Numbered from the stretch's first letter, positions 25,688 to 37,400 are shown. The stretch is DNA of 64,000 nucleotides from Serratia quinivorans (GCA_900457075.1 UGYN01000002.1:1674001-1738000); one strand, 5' to 3'. Numbers and translations: made by a program. The notes: generated from the sequence alone by a model not told the origin.

Positions 25688-27139
25688 ATGCCGAAGAATT
25701 ACGCAGAGATCTCACCCGCTATCGTGAAGGCGCTGGGTGGCCTCACCAATATTGAAGCCGTGACCCACTGCATGACCCGCCTGCGGTTCGTGGTGAAAGA
25801 CCAGGCGCTGATCGACACCCTGGCGCTGAAAGCCATTAATGGCGTATTGGGCGTGGTGCACAGCGGTGAGCAATGCCAGGTGATCATCGGCAATGAAGTG
25901 TCGAAGGCTTATCAGGCGGTGCTGGCGCTCGGCATGCCGGGTAACCCCCCCACCGCCACTCCGGCAAAACGCAAAATCACCCTGAAAGGCATTGGTGCCG
26001 GCATTCTCGACGCCCTGATCGGCACCATGTCGCCGTTGATCCCGGCCATCATCGGCGGTTCGATGGTGAAATTGCTGGCGATGATCCTGGATATGTTCGG
26101 CGTATTCGAAAAAGGCTCGTCGACCCTGGTGATACTGAACGTGATTGGCGACGGCGCGTTCTTCTTCCTGCCGGTGATGGTGGCCGCCTCTGCGGCGCTG
26201 AAATTCAAAACCAACATGTCACTGGCAATCGCCATTGCCGGGGTGCTGCTGCACCCTAACTTTATCGACCTGATGGCCAAGGCGGCGCAGGGCCAGGCGG
26301 TGGAGTTCGCCTACATCCCGGTGACGGCGGTGAAATACACCTACACGGTGATCCCCGCGCTGGTGATGACCTGGATATTGTCGTACATCGAGCGCTGGGT
26401 CGATCGCATCACCCCGGCGGTGACCAAGAACTTCCTTAAGCCGATGCTGATTGTGCTGATTGCCGCGCCGATCGCGATTGTGTTTATCGGCCCGGTCGGC
26501 ATCTGGATCGGCAGCGGGATTTCGGCGCTGGTGTACACCGTGCATGGTTATCTGGGCTGGCTTTCCGTCGCCATTATGGGGGCCATTTGGCCGCTGCTGG
26601 TGATGACCGGCATGCACCGCGTATTCACCCCAACCATCATCCAGACCATCGCCGAAACCGGCAAAGAGGGCATGGTGATGCCTTCGGAGATTGGTGCCAA
26701 CCTGTCGCTCGGCGGCTCTTCGCTGGCGGTGGCGTTCAAAACCAAGAACCGCGAACTGCGCCAGACCGCCTTGGCCGCCGCCGCTTCCGCCATTGTGGCG
26801 GGCATTTCCGAACCGGCACTGTACGGCGTGGCAGTGCGACTTAAACGCCCATTGATCGCCAGTTTGATCAGCGGTTTTATCTGCGGTGCCGTCGCCGGTC
26901 TCGGTGGATTGGCCAGCCATTCGATGGCTTCGCCCGGCCTGTTCACCAGCGTGCAGTTCTTCGACCCGACCAACCCGATGAGCATAGTCTGGGTCGGCGG
27001 CGTGATGGTGCTTGCCGTGGTGCTGTCATTCGTGCTCACGCTGCTTTTGGGCTTTGAAGACATCCCGGAAAGCGAAGAGGCTCAAACCGCGCCCCCGGCC
27101 CCCGCGACGAATACCGTTAACGCCGCGAATACCCAATGA
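25688..27139 (+). CDS. ascF: AscF, beta-glucoside (arbutin/salicin/cellobiose) PTS EIIBC
   Basis: 483 residues. The N-terminal EIIB domain carries the phosphorylated Cys28 in THCMTRLRFVV. The EIIC membrane domain (about 105-465) has GTMSPLIPAIIGGSMVKLLAMIL and GISEPALYGVAVRLKRP. There is no EIIA domain, so phosphate must come from a separate EIIA such as Crr. It takes up aryl-beta-glucosides as 6-phosphates for AscB, whose gene starts 27 nt downstream. Confidence 0.93.
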   Translation: MPKNYAEISPAIVKALGGLTNIEAVTHCMTRLRFVVKDQALIDTLALKAINGVLGVVHSGEQCQVIIGNEVSKAYQAVLALGMPGNPPTATPAKRKITLKGIGAGILDALIGTMSPLIPAIIGGSMVKLLAMILDMFGVFEKGSSTLVILNVIGDGAFFFLPVMVAASAALKFKTNMSLAIAIAGVLLHPNFIDLMAKAAQGQAVEFAYIPVTAVKYTYTVIPALVMTWILSYIERWVDRITPAVTKNFLKPMLIVLIAAPIAIVFIGPVGIWIGSGISALVYTVHGYLGWLSVAIMGAIWPLLVMTGMHRVFTPTIIQTIAETGKEGMVMPSEIGANLSLGGSSLAVAFKTKNRELRQTALAAAASAIVAGISEPALYGVAVRLKRPLIASLISGFICGAVAGLGGLASHSMASPGLFTSVQFFDPTNPMSIVWVGGVMVLAVVLSFVLTLLLGFEDIPESEEAQTAPPAPATNTVNAANTQ

Positions 27140-27151
27140 AGCACTATTTAA

Positions 27152-28597
<1,446 letters not shown>

Positions 28598-28667
28598 TGG
28601 GGCTGGGTACGATGAGTACCGATGGTGGTGATAGTTGCGAGCTGGATTCCAGACCTGACAGTAAGCC

Positions 28668-28694
28668 CCTGTAATTCTATACAGGTTGTTTTTT
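28668..28694 (+). terminator. Terminator of ascFB
   Basis: CCTGTA/TACAGG stem with a six-base loop, followed by TTGTTTTTT, 70 nt after the ascB stop. Confidence 0.7.
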
Positions 28695-28722
28695 AGCCTT
28701 TCCGTCGGAGTTATAGTCTGTT

Positions 28723-28902
28723 GGCTGCGGCACAATCCGCAGCCGGAGTTAGCGTTCCGAATCCCCCAACCCTGTCCGAATATGGTATAAATTCGGCATG
28801 CCGATGCGCACCCAAACAATGGTGGCTCGGGTGGTGCTTCCTCCGGGAAGGCCGGGATCCGTTGGGGCCGGTTACGCTAACTCCGCTCGAGCTACCACCC
28901 CG
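28723..28902 (+). ncRNA. Strongly structured leader/ncRNA region, P4-immunity-like
   Basis: Nested complementary segments fill this stretch. There is a hairpin GGCTGCGG/CCGCAGCC (28723-28744). A 12-bp long-range stem pairs CGGAGTTAGCGT (28744-28755) with ACGCTAACTCCG (28874-28885). Inside it CCCCAAC (28764) pairs with GTTGGGG (28861), CCGAAT/ATTCGG forms a hairpin (28776-28796), and CTTCC-TCCG-GGAAG forms a tetraloop. CTCGGGTGGT (28827) has an alternative partner at 28893-28903. It precedes and overlaps an Ash/Icd-like ORF. P4-type phages regulate such genes with short antisense-type RNAs from their leader; whether this locus does so is inference. Confidence 0.55.
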
Positions 28903-29274
28903 AGTTTAGCGTCTCTTCTGGTAGCGGTATTTCTCCCCCCAATGGAAATGACCGATATGGAAAACACCTCTCCAACAAGCACACCTGAAACAGCGCCAAG
29001 TACCCTCCCCCTCTATCGCCAACTGTTCAATCAGCTCGATCTCAGCACCTTAGATTCAACACAACTCCTAGACCTTGCCGCCCTCTCCGCCGAGCAGGCC
29101 GAAGGACTCTGCCACGGCCTGATGCTGTTCGGTGAGCTTATGCAAAAGCACCCGCAACCTGACGACACCCAGTGGGAACAGCTAACTCACTACCTCAACG
29201 CGACGGCTCACTTGGTACCAGCATTGTGCAACCTCTATGGCCGCGCGCTGCGTGAGATGGAGTGCCAGAGCTGA
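28798..29274 (+). CDS. Ash/Icd-like small protein, prophage P4-type relic
   Basis: 158 residues if read from the first ATG. The N-terminal part (MVARVVLPPGRPGSVGAGYANSARATTPS) resembles the leader segments of Ash and Icd-like proteins found beside P4-type elements, and overlaps the structured region. The C-terminal 105 residues (from MENTSPTSTPETAPS at 28957) form a compact helical, Leu/Ala-rich domain (LFNQLDLSTLDSTQLLDLAALSAEQAEGLCHGLMLFGELMQKH...LNATAHLVPALCNLYGRAL) that I cannot assign. The real start may be 28942-28957. It marks the left end of the island. Confidence 0.55.
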   Translation: MPMRTQTMVARVVLPPGRPGSVGAGYANSARATTPSLASLLVAVFLPPMEMTDMENTSPTSTPETAPSTLPLYRQLFNQLDLSTLDSTQLLDLAALSAEQAEGLCHGLMLFGELMQKHPQPDDTQWEQLTHYLNATAHLVPALCNLYGRALREMECQS

Positions 29275-29302
29275 TAAGTTAAAATAAAAGCCAAAATTAA
29301 TA

Positions 29303-29335
29303 ATAAGAACGGCATTAGTTTTGTGCCGTTCTTAT
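29303..29335 (+). terminator. Hairpin terminator after the Ash-like gene
   Basis: A perfect 12-bp stem ATAAGAACGGCA/TGCCGTTCTTAT with a nine-base loop, 28 nt after the stop codon. There is no long T-run. Confidence 0.65.
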
Positions 29336-29528
29336 CACTCCGGTAAATCTTATAGATCTGACTGACATATCACGATAAACACATTCACGAAGGTAGGCAT
29401 TTCCCCCGTGGCCTGGCATAGTTAACGCATTCGATAAATCGATGAGTTAACTGCTGGATAACGACGCATGGTCGCTGGCAGTACGCAAACGCATTGATCA
29501 GAATCCGTTCTGCAATGAGGGAAATGTT

Positions 29529-30647
29529 TTGGCTATTAAGATCGCAATGTTATCTTCTAAAGAGGCTGTTTTAGATGCAATCAACGAATATAACAATCAA
29601 GGTTATGATGATTTCCTTAAGAAAAATAAAATTGAAAAAATAAGAACACACAAGGTCCGTTATAATAAATCTCTGTACGACATTAATGGGATCGCTACAG
29701 CAGCTTATATTCTCCAACTTGGAGAACCGTCAGAGAAAATAAAATTCAGTGTTAATTTAGAAATGATCATCCAAGCGTTTAAAAGCCTTGACTTCGAGGT
29801 AGTTGAGACACCTCACCCTCTGCAGAAATTAGAAAAAGGTGAGCTTTACAAACGTAAAGACCTCCACGACCTCTATGGCGGGCAAGAGCAGGGCGGAATA
29901 TCGACACCCAAAGAATTCCCCGTGATCTTCATTTTTACTGGCGAAGCTGGCGAAACTCATGGGTACAAAGACGGATGGTCTAACGACGACCACTTTTCCT
30001 ACACGGGAGAAGGCCAAAACGGTGATATGGCGTTTACCAACGGTAATAAACATATCCGAGACCATAAAGATAATGGTAGGGATATACTTTTATTTGAATA
30101 TAATAAAAAACGTATTGGCGTAAAATTTGTTGGATTGTTTGAGTGCGATTCATGGAATTACACCCAATGTCTAGATACCGAGAAAAAAATGAGGCAAGGG
30201 ATCGTTTTTAATTTATTCCGGGTATCTTCCGCTCAAGACGTTGACAATGACACCACTACATCAGAAATAGACCAAAAGAAAGAAACGCTCGAGCAGCTAC
30301 GTGCCAAGGCGATAAAATCATCCATGATGACGGGCCAGCGTAAAGAAAGTGACAGCAAGAATTCTTGGTTCAAGCGCAGCGAGGACGTGAAAAAATACGT
30401 ACTGCAACGCGCCAATGGCATCTGTGAGTCATGCGATAAACCGGCTCCGTTCATGAAAAAGAATGGCGAACCCTACCTGGAGCCTCACCACGCAAAACGC
30501 CTAGCCGATGAAGGCCCCGATCACCCCCAGTGGGTTGGTGCTATCTGCCCTACCTGTCACCGCCGGATACACAGTGGGGTTGATGGGAAAGCGCTGAATC
30601 AGACTTTGATGGTGAAGTTGGAGTTGAAAGAGGCTATAGAAAAATAG
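29529..30647 (+). CDS. ScoMcrA-like type IV restriction endonuclease (SRA-like + HNH)
   Basis: 372 residues. Translation appears to start at TTG (29529), which is preceded by ATGAGGG at good spacing; the first ATG is six codons later. Three parts are visible: an N-terminal head domain (about 1-95), an SRA/PUA-like modified-base reader (GGQEQGGIS...IFIFTGEAGETHGYKDGW...YTGEGQNGDMAF...GN), and a C-terminal HNH nuclease with zinc ligands CESC...PHH...CPTCHRRIH. Relatives cut DNA bearing 5-methylcytosine or other modifications. Codon and base use are AT-richer than core genes, suggesting transfer. It stands alone, with a hairpin downstream. Confidence 0.85.
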   Translation: MAIKIAMLSSKEAVLDAINEYNNQGYDDFLKKNKIEKIRTHKVRYNKSLYDINGIATAAYILQLGEPSEKIKFSVNLEMIIQAFKSLDFEVVETPHPLQKLEKGELYKRKDLHDLYGGQEQGGISTPKEFPVIFIFTGEAGETHGYKDGWSNDDHFSYTGEGQNGDMAFTNGNKHIRDHKDNGRDILLFEYNKKRIGVKFVGLFECDSWNYTQCLDTEKKMRQGIVFNLFRVSSAQDVDNDTTTSEIDQKKETLEQLRAKAIKSSMMTGQRKESDSKNSWFKRSEDVKKYVLQRANGICESCDKPAPFMKKNGEPYLEPHHAKRLADEGPDHPQWVGAICPTCHRRIHSGVDGKALNQTLMVKLELKEAIEK

Positions 30648-30995
30648 TTATACTTTCCAATTTTTGAAAACATATTATTTAAGTGTATGTTCACCAGAGA
30701 AGAAATAAAAATGATTTCATATAAAACCAGTTTAAAATCCCAATAATTAGCAGGAAATCATTAACATCCAGGGCTAACCTTCGTTAGCCCCTACTTCAAT
30801 AGAAGCTATATATTCGAATAGTCCTTCAACTCCTAACAGTAACCAAAGTTAACTACACTACAAATTAATAAATACAATACCAATAATTACATTGGTGATT
30901 GAAATGATCTATAAATAGTATAAAACAGGTTCACTTACTCATTTTAATTTGTTATAAATTATTACATTGATAATTTATAAAGCGGAGATTTTCTT
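30648..30995. other. AT-rich intergenic stretch with one hairpin
   Basis: About 350 bp between the HNH gene and the unknown gene. The only structure I see is an 8-bp hairpin with a CTTC loop (GGGCTAAC/GTTAGCCC, 30771-30790), a possible terminator of the HNH gene although no T-run follows. The rest is AT-rich and probably contains the promoter of the next gene. Confidence 0.5.
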
Positions 30996-31940
30996 ATGAT
31001 TACTCGGCGTATAGCTTATGCTTATTATGATCCTAACTGGGACAAACGGATCCATGGTCTCCCACTACTTATCCGTAATGAAGTTGAACCACTTGACTAT
31101 CAATCAGTTATGAAAAATCATTTAATTTGCCCTCAATGCTACGAATCCCTCATAAGAGTACCTTCAGATCCTGAATCATCTATAATGTCCAATGGCCGAG
31201 ACGCTTTATTTCGGCATTTTCCAGATCCTGACGCTCCTTTCTGCTTACTTAGAAGCGGGTCCGTTACTGGGAAACGTTACTCTAACGAAGAAGAGGCCAA
31301 GAAAGCTGTTGAGGACGAGGAATTAATCGTTATCAATGGATTCTTGCAAGAGAAGCCTGAGAATGCCCCTCGTGAACCTCACAATGGTGACGAACAGCCG
31401 ATTGACACCTACTATGAAAGTAAAGATGGTCCGATTGTCAATGTTCCTGTAGCACGACATAATGGCCAAACATTTAAATTACCCAGCAAAATAACAAGCG
31501 TTCAATCTCTTTGTTCCAACTTCAGAAAAAACTATTATCGGGAGATATTCGTTGTTGATGAGTCAGGTCACTCTCTTCGCTATCTTTTCTGCGATACTTT
31601 AAAGGATGTCAATCATATAAACAATGAAGTTGAAATCCCTAACTTTTACTTTGGTCAGGTTTCTAAAATAGACAAGCATATTAATCATTCAACCATTTGG
31701 ATTAAATTAGCAACTCCGAAGAATTATGCCGATTTTAGAGTGAGAGTCCCAAATAAAGTAGCTGAACCAAGAGGTATTGTTTCAGGTAAGGCTGAAAACC
31801 GCATAGTGGTGTTCTATGCATCAATTGACTCAGTGGGAACAGGATATTGGACCAAAGAGCTTAACTGGGGCGAGGTTGCACTTTTACCTGACAAATACAA
31901 AGATTTTCTTCTGACCGATTATGAAAGAAAACTAAAATAA
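30996..31940 (+). CDS. Uncharacterised island protein with N-terminal Cys/His cluster
   Basis: 314 residues; I do not recognise the family. The N-terminal part holds a likely zinc site: CPQC (about residue 46), then FRHFP and PFC about 30-40 residues later. This C-x2-C...H...C spacing is reminiscent of the N-terminal zinc domain of CoiA-like proteins. The middle is acidic and the C-terminal half is beta-rich (EIPNFYFGQVSKIDKHINHSTIWIKLATPKNYADFRVRVP). There is no signal peptide or membrane segment. It has its own promoter region and a strong shared terminator, and sits between two restriction-type genes, so a defence role is plausible but unproven. Confidence 0.6.
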   Translation: MITRRIAYAYYDPNWDKRIHGLPLLIRNEVEPLDYQSVMKNHLICPQCYESLIRVPSDPESSIMSNGRDALFRHFPDPDAPFCLLRSGSVTGKRYSNEEEAKKAVEDEELIVINGFLQEKPENAPREPHNGDEQPIDTYYESKDGPIVNVPVARHNGQTFKLPSKITSVQSLCSNFRKNYYREIFVVDESGHSLRYLFCDTLKDVNHINNEVEIPNFYFGQVSKIDKHINHSTIWIKLATPKNYADFRVRVPNKVAEPRGIVSGKAENRIVVFYASIDSVGTGYWTKELNWGEVALLPDKYKDFLLTDYERKLK

Positions 31941-31990
31941 TTATAAATAAAGCATATGGTTATACGAAACCCACTCATTAAATTAACTCT

Positions 31991-32032
31991 TAGACAAACT
32001 GTTCTTACATATCAGTAAGAACAGTTTGTCTA
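31991..32032. terminator. Bidirectional terminator
   Basis: A perfect 18-bp stem TAGACAAACTGTTCTTAC/GTAAGAACAGTTTGTCTA with a six-base loop lies between two convergent genes. GTTTT follows on the plus strand. Confidence 0.85.
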
Positions 32033-32048
32033 GTTTTAACAAATAAAA

Positions 32049-34136
32049 TTAACTTTCCATCTGCCGTTCAAAAGCTTGAGTCACCAATGCCATTATATAA
32101 GGTAAATCTTCTTTATTTTCAAAAGCAACCTCAACATCACCGTTCCCCCAGCGGCCTAACTTCGTCACGTCTCGGCTCAAACCTCGAGGATCCTCGAGCT
32201 CCGAAATCGGAATGTTTAGAGAAAGTAACAAACGCTTAGCCTGAGGAATAACATCCACAAAATTCACTTCAGCTTTATAAGCAATATAGAGTTTAAGGAA
32301 CACTTCAGATACACAAGGATCAAGTGCTAATACTGCTTTTCGGAATGCATCAAAAAGCATATTTACTTGTTCTTTCGCTAAGTGTGGATGATCTTCAATA
32401 CTGTACGAACGACTGATTTCATCTTCAGGTTTATACGCGTTAAGAACCTCAACGGGCAGATTCACTGCTGGCCATACAATACTGGCTTTCTCAGCCATCA
32501 CTTTTGCTCGAGCTTGAATTGCAGGCTCATCCCAGTTTTCTACAATCGATAATCCTTCATTTAAGCGAAGTGGGCTGTGCTTAAATCCACCATCCATGTC
32601 GCGCTTATCAGCAAAGGATTTATTACTATACTCAGAGTTATAACCAGTCAATGTTAAGTTACCTAACGTATGGCGCCAAGTTTCCCACACACGCTGCCAT
32701 TCAGTACCGAGCGTCTTCTGCCATATTAAAGGTACTTTTTCCACATTATTATCACACTGAGGCATGATATGTTCGATGGTATATTCATCGACATGAACAC
32801 GCTCTTTGTGATTAAAATTCTCAAATTTTTTCAGCCAATAACTACGGCTTCTAAAATTATACAGATCGCGATGAGTTATTTCTCGCTTAAACTCGTCATC
32901 ATTAGGAAAACGACGATATGAAGGTAGCATCATAAATGCTGCTTGAACACTTTCCAGATAGCGATCTTTTTTGAAACTTTTACTGAGACCGGCAAAGGTT
33001 TTATTCATTGAGTTGGTAGGAATAGCACATACTGCCCGACGGAAAACATAGCTTTCTATTAAGCGTAAAACAGCAACGAACTCAGAATGTTGTAGATTTT
33101 CATTCTGGTAATCATTATACAGTTCTAAAATAAGTGGATATGCCACGTCCATACGCAGTTCACGGATGTCCTGGAATACCTCTCTTAGTTTTTTGTCTTT
33201 TTCTACCCCGAGTACAATGGCGCAATAATACACCGCATATTGGTAAATATCAGCAACAACGGAATCAACTGACTGTTTGCTCCGGTAGAAATGTTGCTTG
33301 AATGTCTCATAAACGTCGTCAACCTTCGGGATCTCGCCGGTTTTAACCGTTAAATAATGACGCATGAAGAAATCAAACTGTTCAGAGTAAGCCTCTTGGC
33401 CAAAAAGCAGTTCCATTTTTCGCCAGTAGTCGTTATACAGCTCAGTTTGACGTTCGTTATCCAGCCCCATTAAAATGTAGTTTCTGATCAAATCAGCCTG
33501 GCTCAACTTCTTCCCTGTTGAGTTCATACTCTCAAAAATCAACTGTGGATTGTCATAACCACGCTGCAATGAAATATCAACCACAATAAGCTTGTTAAGC
33601 CCTTTACATACTGTTTCCTGTAACTCTTTATTTTTCAGTTTATCTTGGAAAAACTCAAAATTCTCTTTAATCCTGATCGAGTAAGCTTCCGGCTGCGATT
33701 TCCTGTCAACAATAGCGCGTAATGTTGCATTATCCGTTTGAGACAACACTAATTTATAACGTTTTTCGCCAGACAATAACGGGTTGGTCAAATAAAATCC
33801 GCGTAATTGTTCCTGATTAAACCCTTCGATAAACTCGTCTTGTCCTACAGCCTCAGCTAAGGCTGCGATTAACAAAGAGGCGGTAGTAACACGCTGTTGC
33901 CCATCGATTATGAGTAACGGAGACTGTGACGTAACAGAATAAAGGCCATGCTCAATATACACTACTGAACCGATAAAATGACCGTTATTACTTTCATCTT
34001 TACCACAGCGAATAATATCGTCCCATAACTGCTCACACTCTTTCAAACCCCAAGAATAAAGACGCTGATAGATAGGTATAACTAACTGCGGGGCTGTGCG
34101 TAGAAAATCGAGTAATTTTGCTTCTTTGGCTTTCAT
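32049..34136 (-). CDS. DUF262-DUF1524 (GmrSD/SspE-like) defence protein
   Basis: 695 residues from MKAKEAKLLDFL (34136); a start 23 codons upstream is possible. The N-terminal DUF262 ParB-like NTPase domain has IPIYQRLYSWG and the signature IDGQQRVTT. The DUF1524 HNH-type nuclease domain has YTIEHIMPQ and HTLGNLTLTGYNSEYSNKSFADKR. A C-terminal domain (about 580-695) probably belongs to the DUF5655 type. Such proteins include GmrSD, which attacks glucosylated hydroxymethylcytosine DNA, and SspE, which protects with phosphorothioation. It lies downstream of hsdR on the same strand, separated by a terminator-like hairpin, so it is an independent layer of the island. Confidence 0.85.
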   Translation of the reverse strand: MKAKEAKLLDFLRTAPQLVIPIYQRLYSWGLKECEQLWDDIIRCGKDESNNGHFIGSVVYIEHGLYSVTSQSPLLIIDGQQRVTTASLLIAALAEAVGQDEFIEGFNQEQLRGFYLTNPLLSGEKRYKLVLSQTDNATLRAIVDRKSQPEAYSIRIKENFEFFQDKLKNKELQETVCKGLNKLIVVDISLQRGYDNPQLIFESMNSTGKKLSQADLIRNYILMGLDNERQTELYNDYWRKMELLFGQEAYSEQFDFFMRHYLTVKTGEIPKVDDVYETFKQHFYRSKQSVDSVVADIYQYAVYYCAIVLGVEKDKKLREVFQDIRELRMDVAYPLILELYNDYQNENLQHSEFVAVLRLIESYVFRRAVCAIPTNSMNKTFAGLSKSFKKDRYLESVQAAFMMLPSYRRFPNDDEFKREITHRDLYNFRSRSYWLKKFENFNHKERVHVDEYTIEHIMPQCDNNVEKVPLIWQKTLGTEWQRVWETWRHTLGNLTLTGYNSEYSNKSFADKRDMDGGFKHSPLRLNEGLSIVENWDEPAIQARAKVMAEKASIVWPAVNLPVEVLNAYKPEDEISRSYSIEDHPHLAKEQVNMLFDAFRKAVLALDPCVSEVFLKLYIAYKAEVNFVDVIPQAKRLLLSLNIPISELEDPRGLSRDVTKLGRWGNGDVEVAFENKEDLPYIMALVTQAFERQMES

Positions 34137-34295
34137 CCTGATTATTCTCTTTTTGATATCCTGATTACATGCACGCCAGTGCAAATGTGCACCTACTGAC
34201 GCCACTTGAACTGGGCCTTATTCAAGGGTTGATCAGGCAAGGAAAACAATCAAGGGGTAAACATCACAAACATTACATAGCTTTATATTTTTGAT

Positions 34296-34332
34296 TAAAA
34301 AAACCGCAGGCAACATGACCTGCTATCCGCGG
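34296..34332 (-). terminator. Probable terminator of the hsd operon
   Basis: On the reverse strand GCAGG/CCTGC with an eight-base loop is followed by GG and a run of seven T, about 100 nt after the hsdR stop. Confidence 0.5.
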
Positions 34333-34430
34333 ATTTTTACAATACCTGAGATAATGGTCTCGCATCTATCCCCATTTTAGGCGGCAATCAGTTACATATG
34401 AAACTTCATGCCAAACCTCAATGTGATAAA

Positions 34431-37400
34431 TCAACTATGCAGATACTTCTTAAAGTTCTCCGCCTGCTCCAGTACGCTTTTATAGACCTCATCATTGGCC
34501 ACAGGAGGGAAGCCAAAGCGGTGTAACAGCAGGATAAGATCTACTTTCAGCTTAGCCTTGATATCGTCACGGTTGCTCCAGTCCGGATACTGGGCACTGT
34601 CGTCAACAATCACCTTCATCTCTTTGGCTAAAGCCAGCATCTTATCCTTGTCATAGGTGAACTCATATTTCTCGCACATATGCACCAAAATATCTAGGAA
34701 GGCCTTCTCCTCCATGTCGATGCCGATATCGGCAAACGACATCATCTCGGTCTTAATGTCGTAGATCATGTCGGCCATCTGCTGAGTGAAAGTATCGAAC
34801 TCTTCCCCGTTAAGCACATCGTTCTCTTTACGCTGATTGTACTGTTCTACCAAGGCTTGGAAACGCTTGGAGAAATTGATCCCCTGAAGCTGATTCATCT
34901 TTTGAAAATCGCTGATGGCTTTTGCCAACATTTTTTGCAGCAGTTGCATCCGGGTATTGGGTAACTTGATCTTACTAATGCGGGCCATGTACTCGTCATC
35001 AAATATGTCGATGGTCTCCGCTTTATCTTCACCTAAGGTGAAGATCTCCTCTACCCCTTCAGCCTTGAGCGCTTCGGCAACCATCTCACGCACTCTCTGG
35101 TTCATCTGCGCGGTGTCAGGTGCATCGCCCTTAGTAAGCTTGTAGACAATAGAACGCACGGCCAGATAGAAATGAATTCGCTCACGCTCATCCTGGGTGA
35201 CTTCCTCACTGCCAACGCAGATGTCATAGGCAGCTTTCAGGCGTTTCACCAATCCCATAAAGCGCAGCTCAATCTTCTTAGTCTGGAGAACAAACTCGGC
35301 AGCTCGGTTGAGGCATGCCAGCTGTAGTGTAGGTGTGCCAGAGAAGTAATCGCTGCTGTCGAAGTTATGCAACACCTGAGCAAGCAGATGCAGGTGATTA
35401 CGCACCTCAATCAGTGACTGTTGGATATCTTCAAAGTTGGATTTATCAGCCTTCGAATACATAGCTAACGCCATATTCATCCGGCTTTTGATGCCGATGT
35501 AATCGACAACCAGCCCCTTTTCCTTACCCTCAAAGCGACGGTTTACCCGCGATATAGTTTGGATCAGGTTGTGCTTTTGCAGCGGCTTATCGATGTAAAT
35601 AGTATCAAGTTCGGGCACGTCAAAACCGGTCAGCCACATGTCCACCACAATGGCAATTTTGAAGTTGGACTTAGGGTTCTTGAACTGTTTGTCCAGCTCA
35701 CGGCGGTACTCCTTAGTACCGAGCAAGTTATACATGGCCTCTTCATCATCTTGGCCCCGGGTCATTACCATGTTGACCAGAGGAAGACTCATCAATTCTT
35801 TTTTCTCTTGCTCGGTAAGGGTGGCACCATCAATAGCCTGTTTTGCTTCGAACCACTCGGGGCGCTGTAACTTCAGACTCTTATAGAAATCGTAGGCAAT
35901 CTCGCGGCTGGCACAAACAAACATCGCCTTACCCTTGATGGTCGAACCTTCCATCACCCGTTTTTCGTAATGCTGTGCAAAATCCTTAGCCAATGCCTCT
36001 ATGCGATCCGGATCGCCCAGGATGGAATTCATATTGGCCGTGGTTTTCTTGCTCTCTTCAATCTGGTGTTCACTGGCACCCAGTTTTTCGCATTCTTGAT
36101 AGTACTGCTCGATCTCTTCCAGCTTACTGTTATCAAGCACCACTTTGGCGGCTCGTCCTTCATAAACAATCCGCACCGTGATTTCATCGTTAACCGACTC
36201 GGTCATGGTGTAGCTATCGATGGTAGGGCCGAACACATCCAGGGTGGCATCGATAGGGGTGCCGGTAAAACCAACATAGGTCGCGTTAGGCAGCGAGTCG
36301 TGTAGATACTTAGCAAAACCGTAGGTCTTTTTGACCGTTCCGCTTTCAGCATCGATGCTGATCTTCAGGTCGAGGTTGATCTGGCTGCGGTGGGCTTCGT
36401 CGGAAATACAGATGATATTGCTGCGATTGGAGAGCAGTTGAATATCTTCAGTAAACTTGTGGATGGTGGTCAGGAATACCCCGCCGCTGGCGCATCCGGC
36501 CAGCTTGTCTCGCAGATCCTGACGGCTGGTGACTGGTTCAATCACCGCATCGCCGATAAAAGCAGTAGCATTGCAGAATTGCTTGGCGAGCTGTTCATCA
36601 AGATCGGTGCGGTCGGTAATCAGAACAATGGTCGGGCTGGCAAAATCGACGCTCTTCATCAGCAGGCGGGCCAAGAACTGCATGGTGTAGCTCTTGCCGC
36701 AGCCAGTAGCACCAAAGTAGGTTCCCCCTTTACCGGTGCCACCGATATTCTCGCCGTTGGCCGCTATCTGCTTGCGCTCTTTTTTAATGTTGTAGTAAAG
36801 CTTGCGGGCGGCGTAATACTGCGGGTAGCGACAGCAGATCTTCACTTCCTGTTTGCTGGTGTCTGGGAAGAAAACGAAGTTCTTCAACACGTCCAGCAAA
36901 CGGACCGGATGAAATAGCCCTTGGATCAGAGTGTAAAGACCATTGATACCATCTTGCTCGGTGGATTCATTACCGTTCACCTTGCGCCAAGCGTAGTAAA
37001 ACTCGTATGGAGCAAACAGGTTTCCCAGCTTATTGTTCACCCCGTCACTGAGAATACACAACGCGTTATAGACGAATAGCTTAGGAATATCACGCTTGTA
37101 ACGCACACAAAGTTGGCGCCAGGCGTCATAGGTGGTGGCCTCTTCTTCACGTACCGCCGATTTAAACTCGAAGACTACCAGCGGCAGGCCGTTCACATAC
37201 AAGATACCATCGGGGATACGCAGTTGCAGTCCGCCGTCACGGGTCTGGCCTTCTATCTCCAGTTGATTAACCAACCGGTAGATATTATTGCCCACCTCGG
37301 CCATCTCTTCGCCATGCCCTGTAAACAAGCTGGCTAACTGCTCTGACAGTGTGCTGGTATCCATCAGCTCGATATAGAGGTCTTTCTTATAACGATCTTC

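Noticed and set aside
28598..28722. A duplicated tRNA-Leu 3' end marking the left island attachment site
   Set aside because: I looked for the GGTTCGAGTCC...GGCACCA sequence near the left border and did not find a convincing copy.
28744..28885. Retron-type ncRNA, because of the 12-bp flanking inverted repeats and internal hairpins
   Set aside because: No reverse transcriptase gene is present nearby, and the Ash/Icd-like ORF overlap fits a P4-type leader better.
29455..29520. Short stretch reading AWSLAVRKRIDQNPFCNE, resembling an HNH endonuclease N-terminal piece
   Set aside because: Too short, with no start and no following zinc motif in frame; could be chance.
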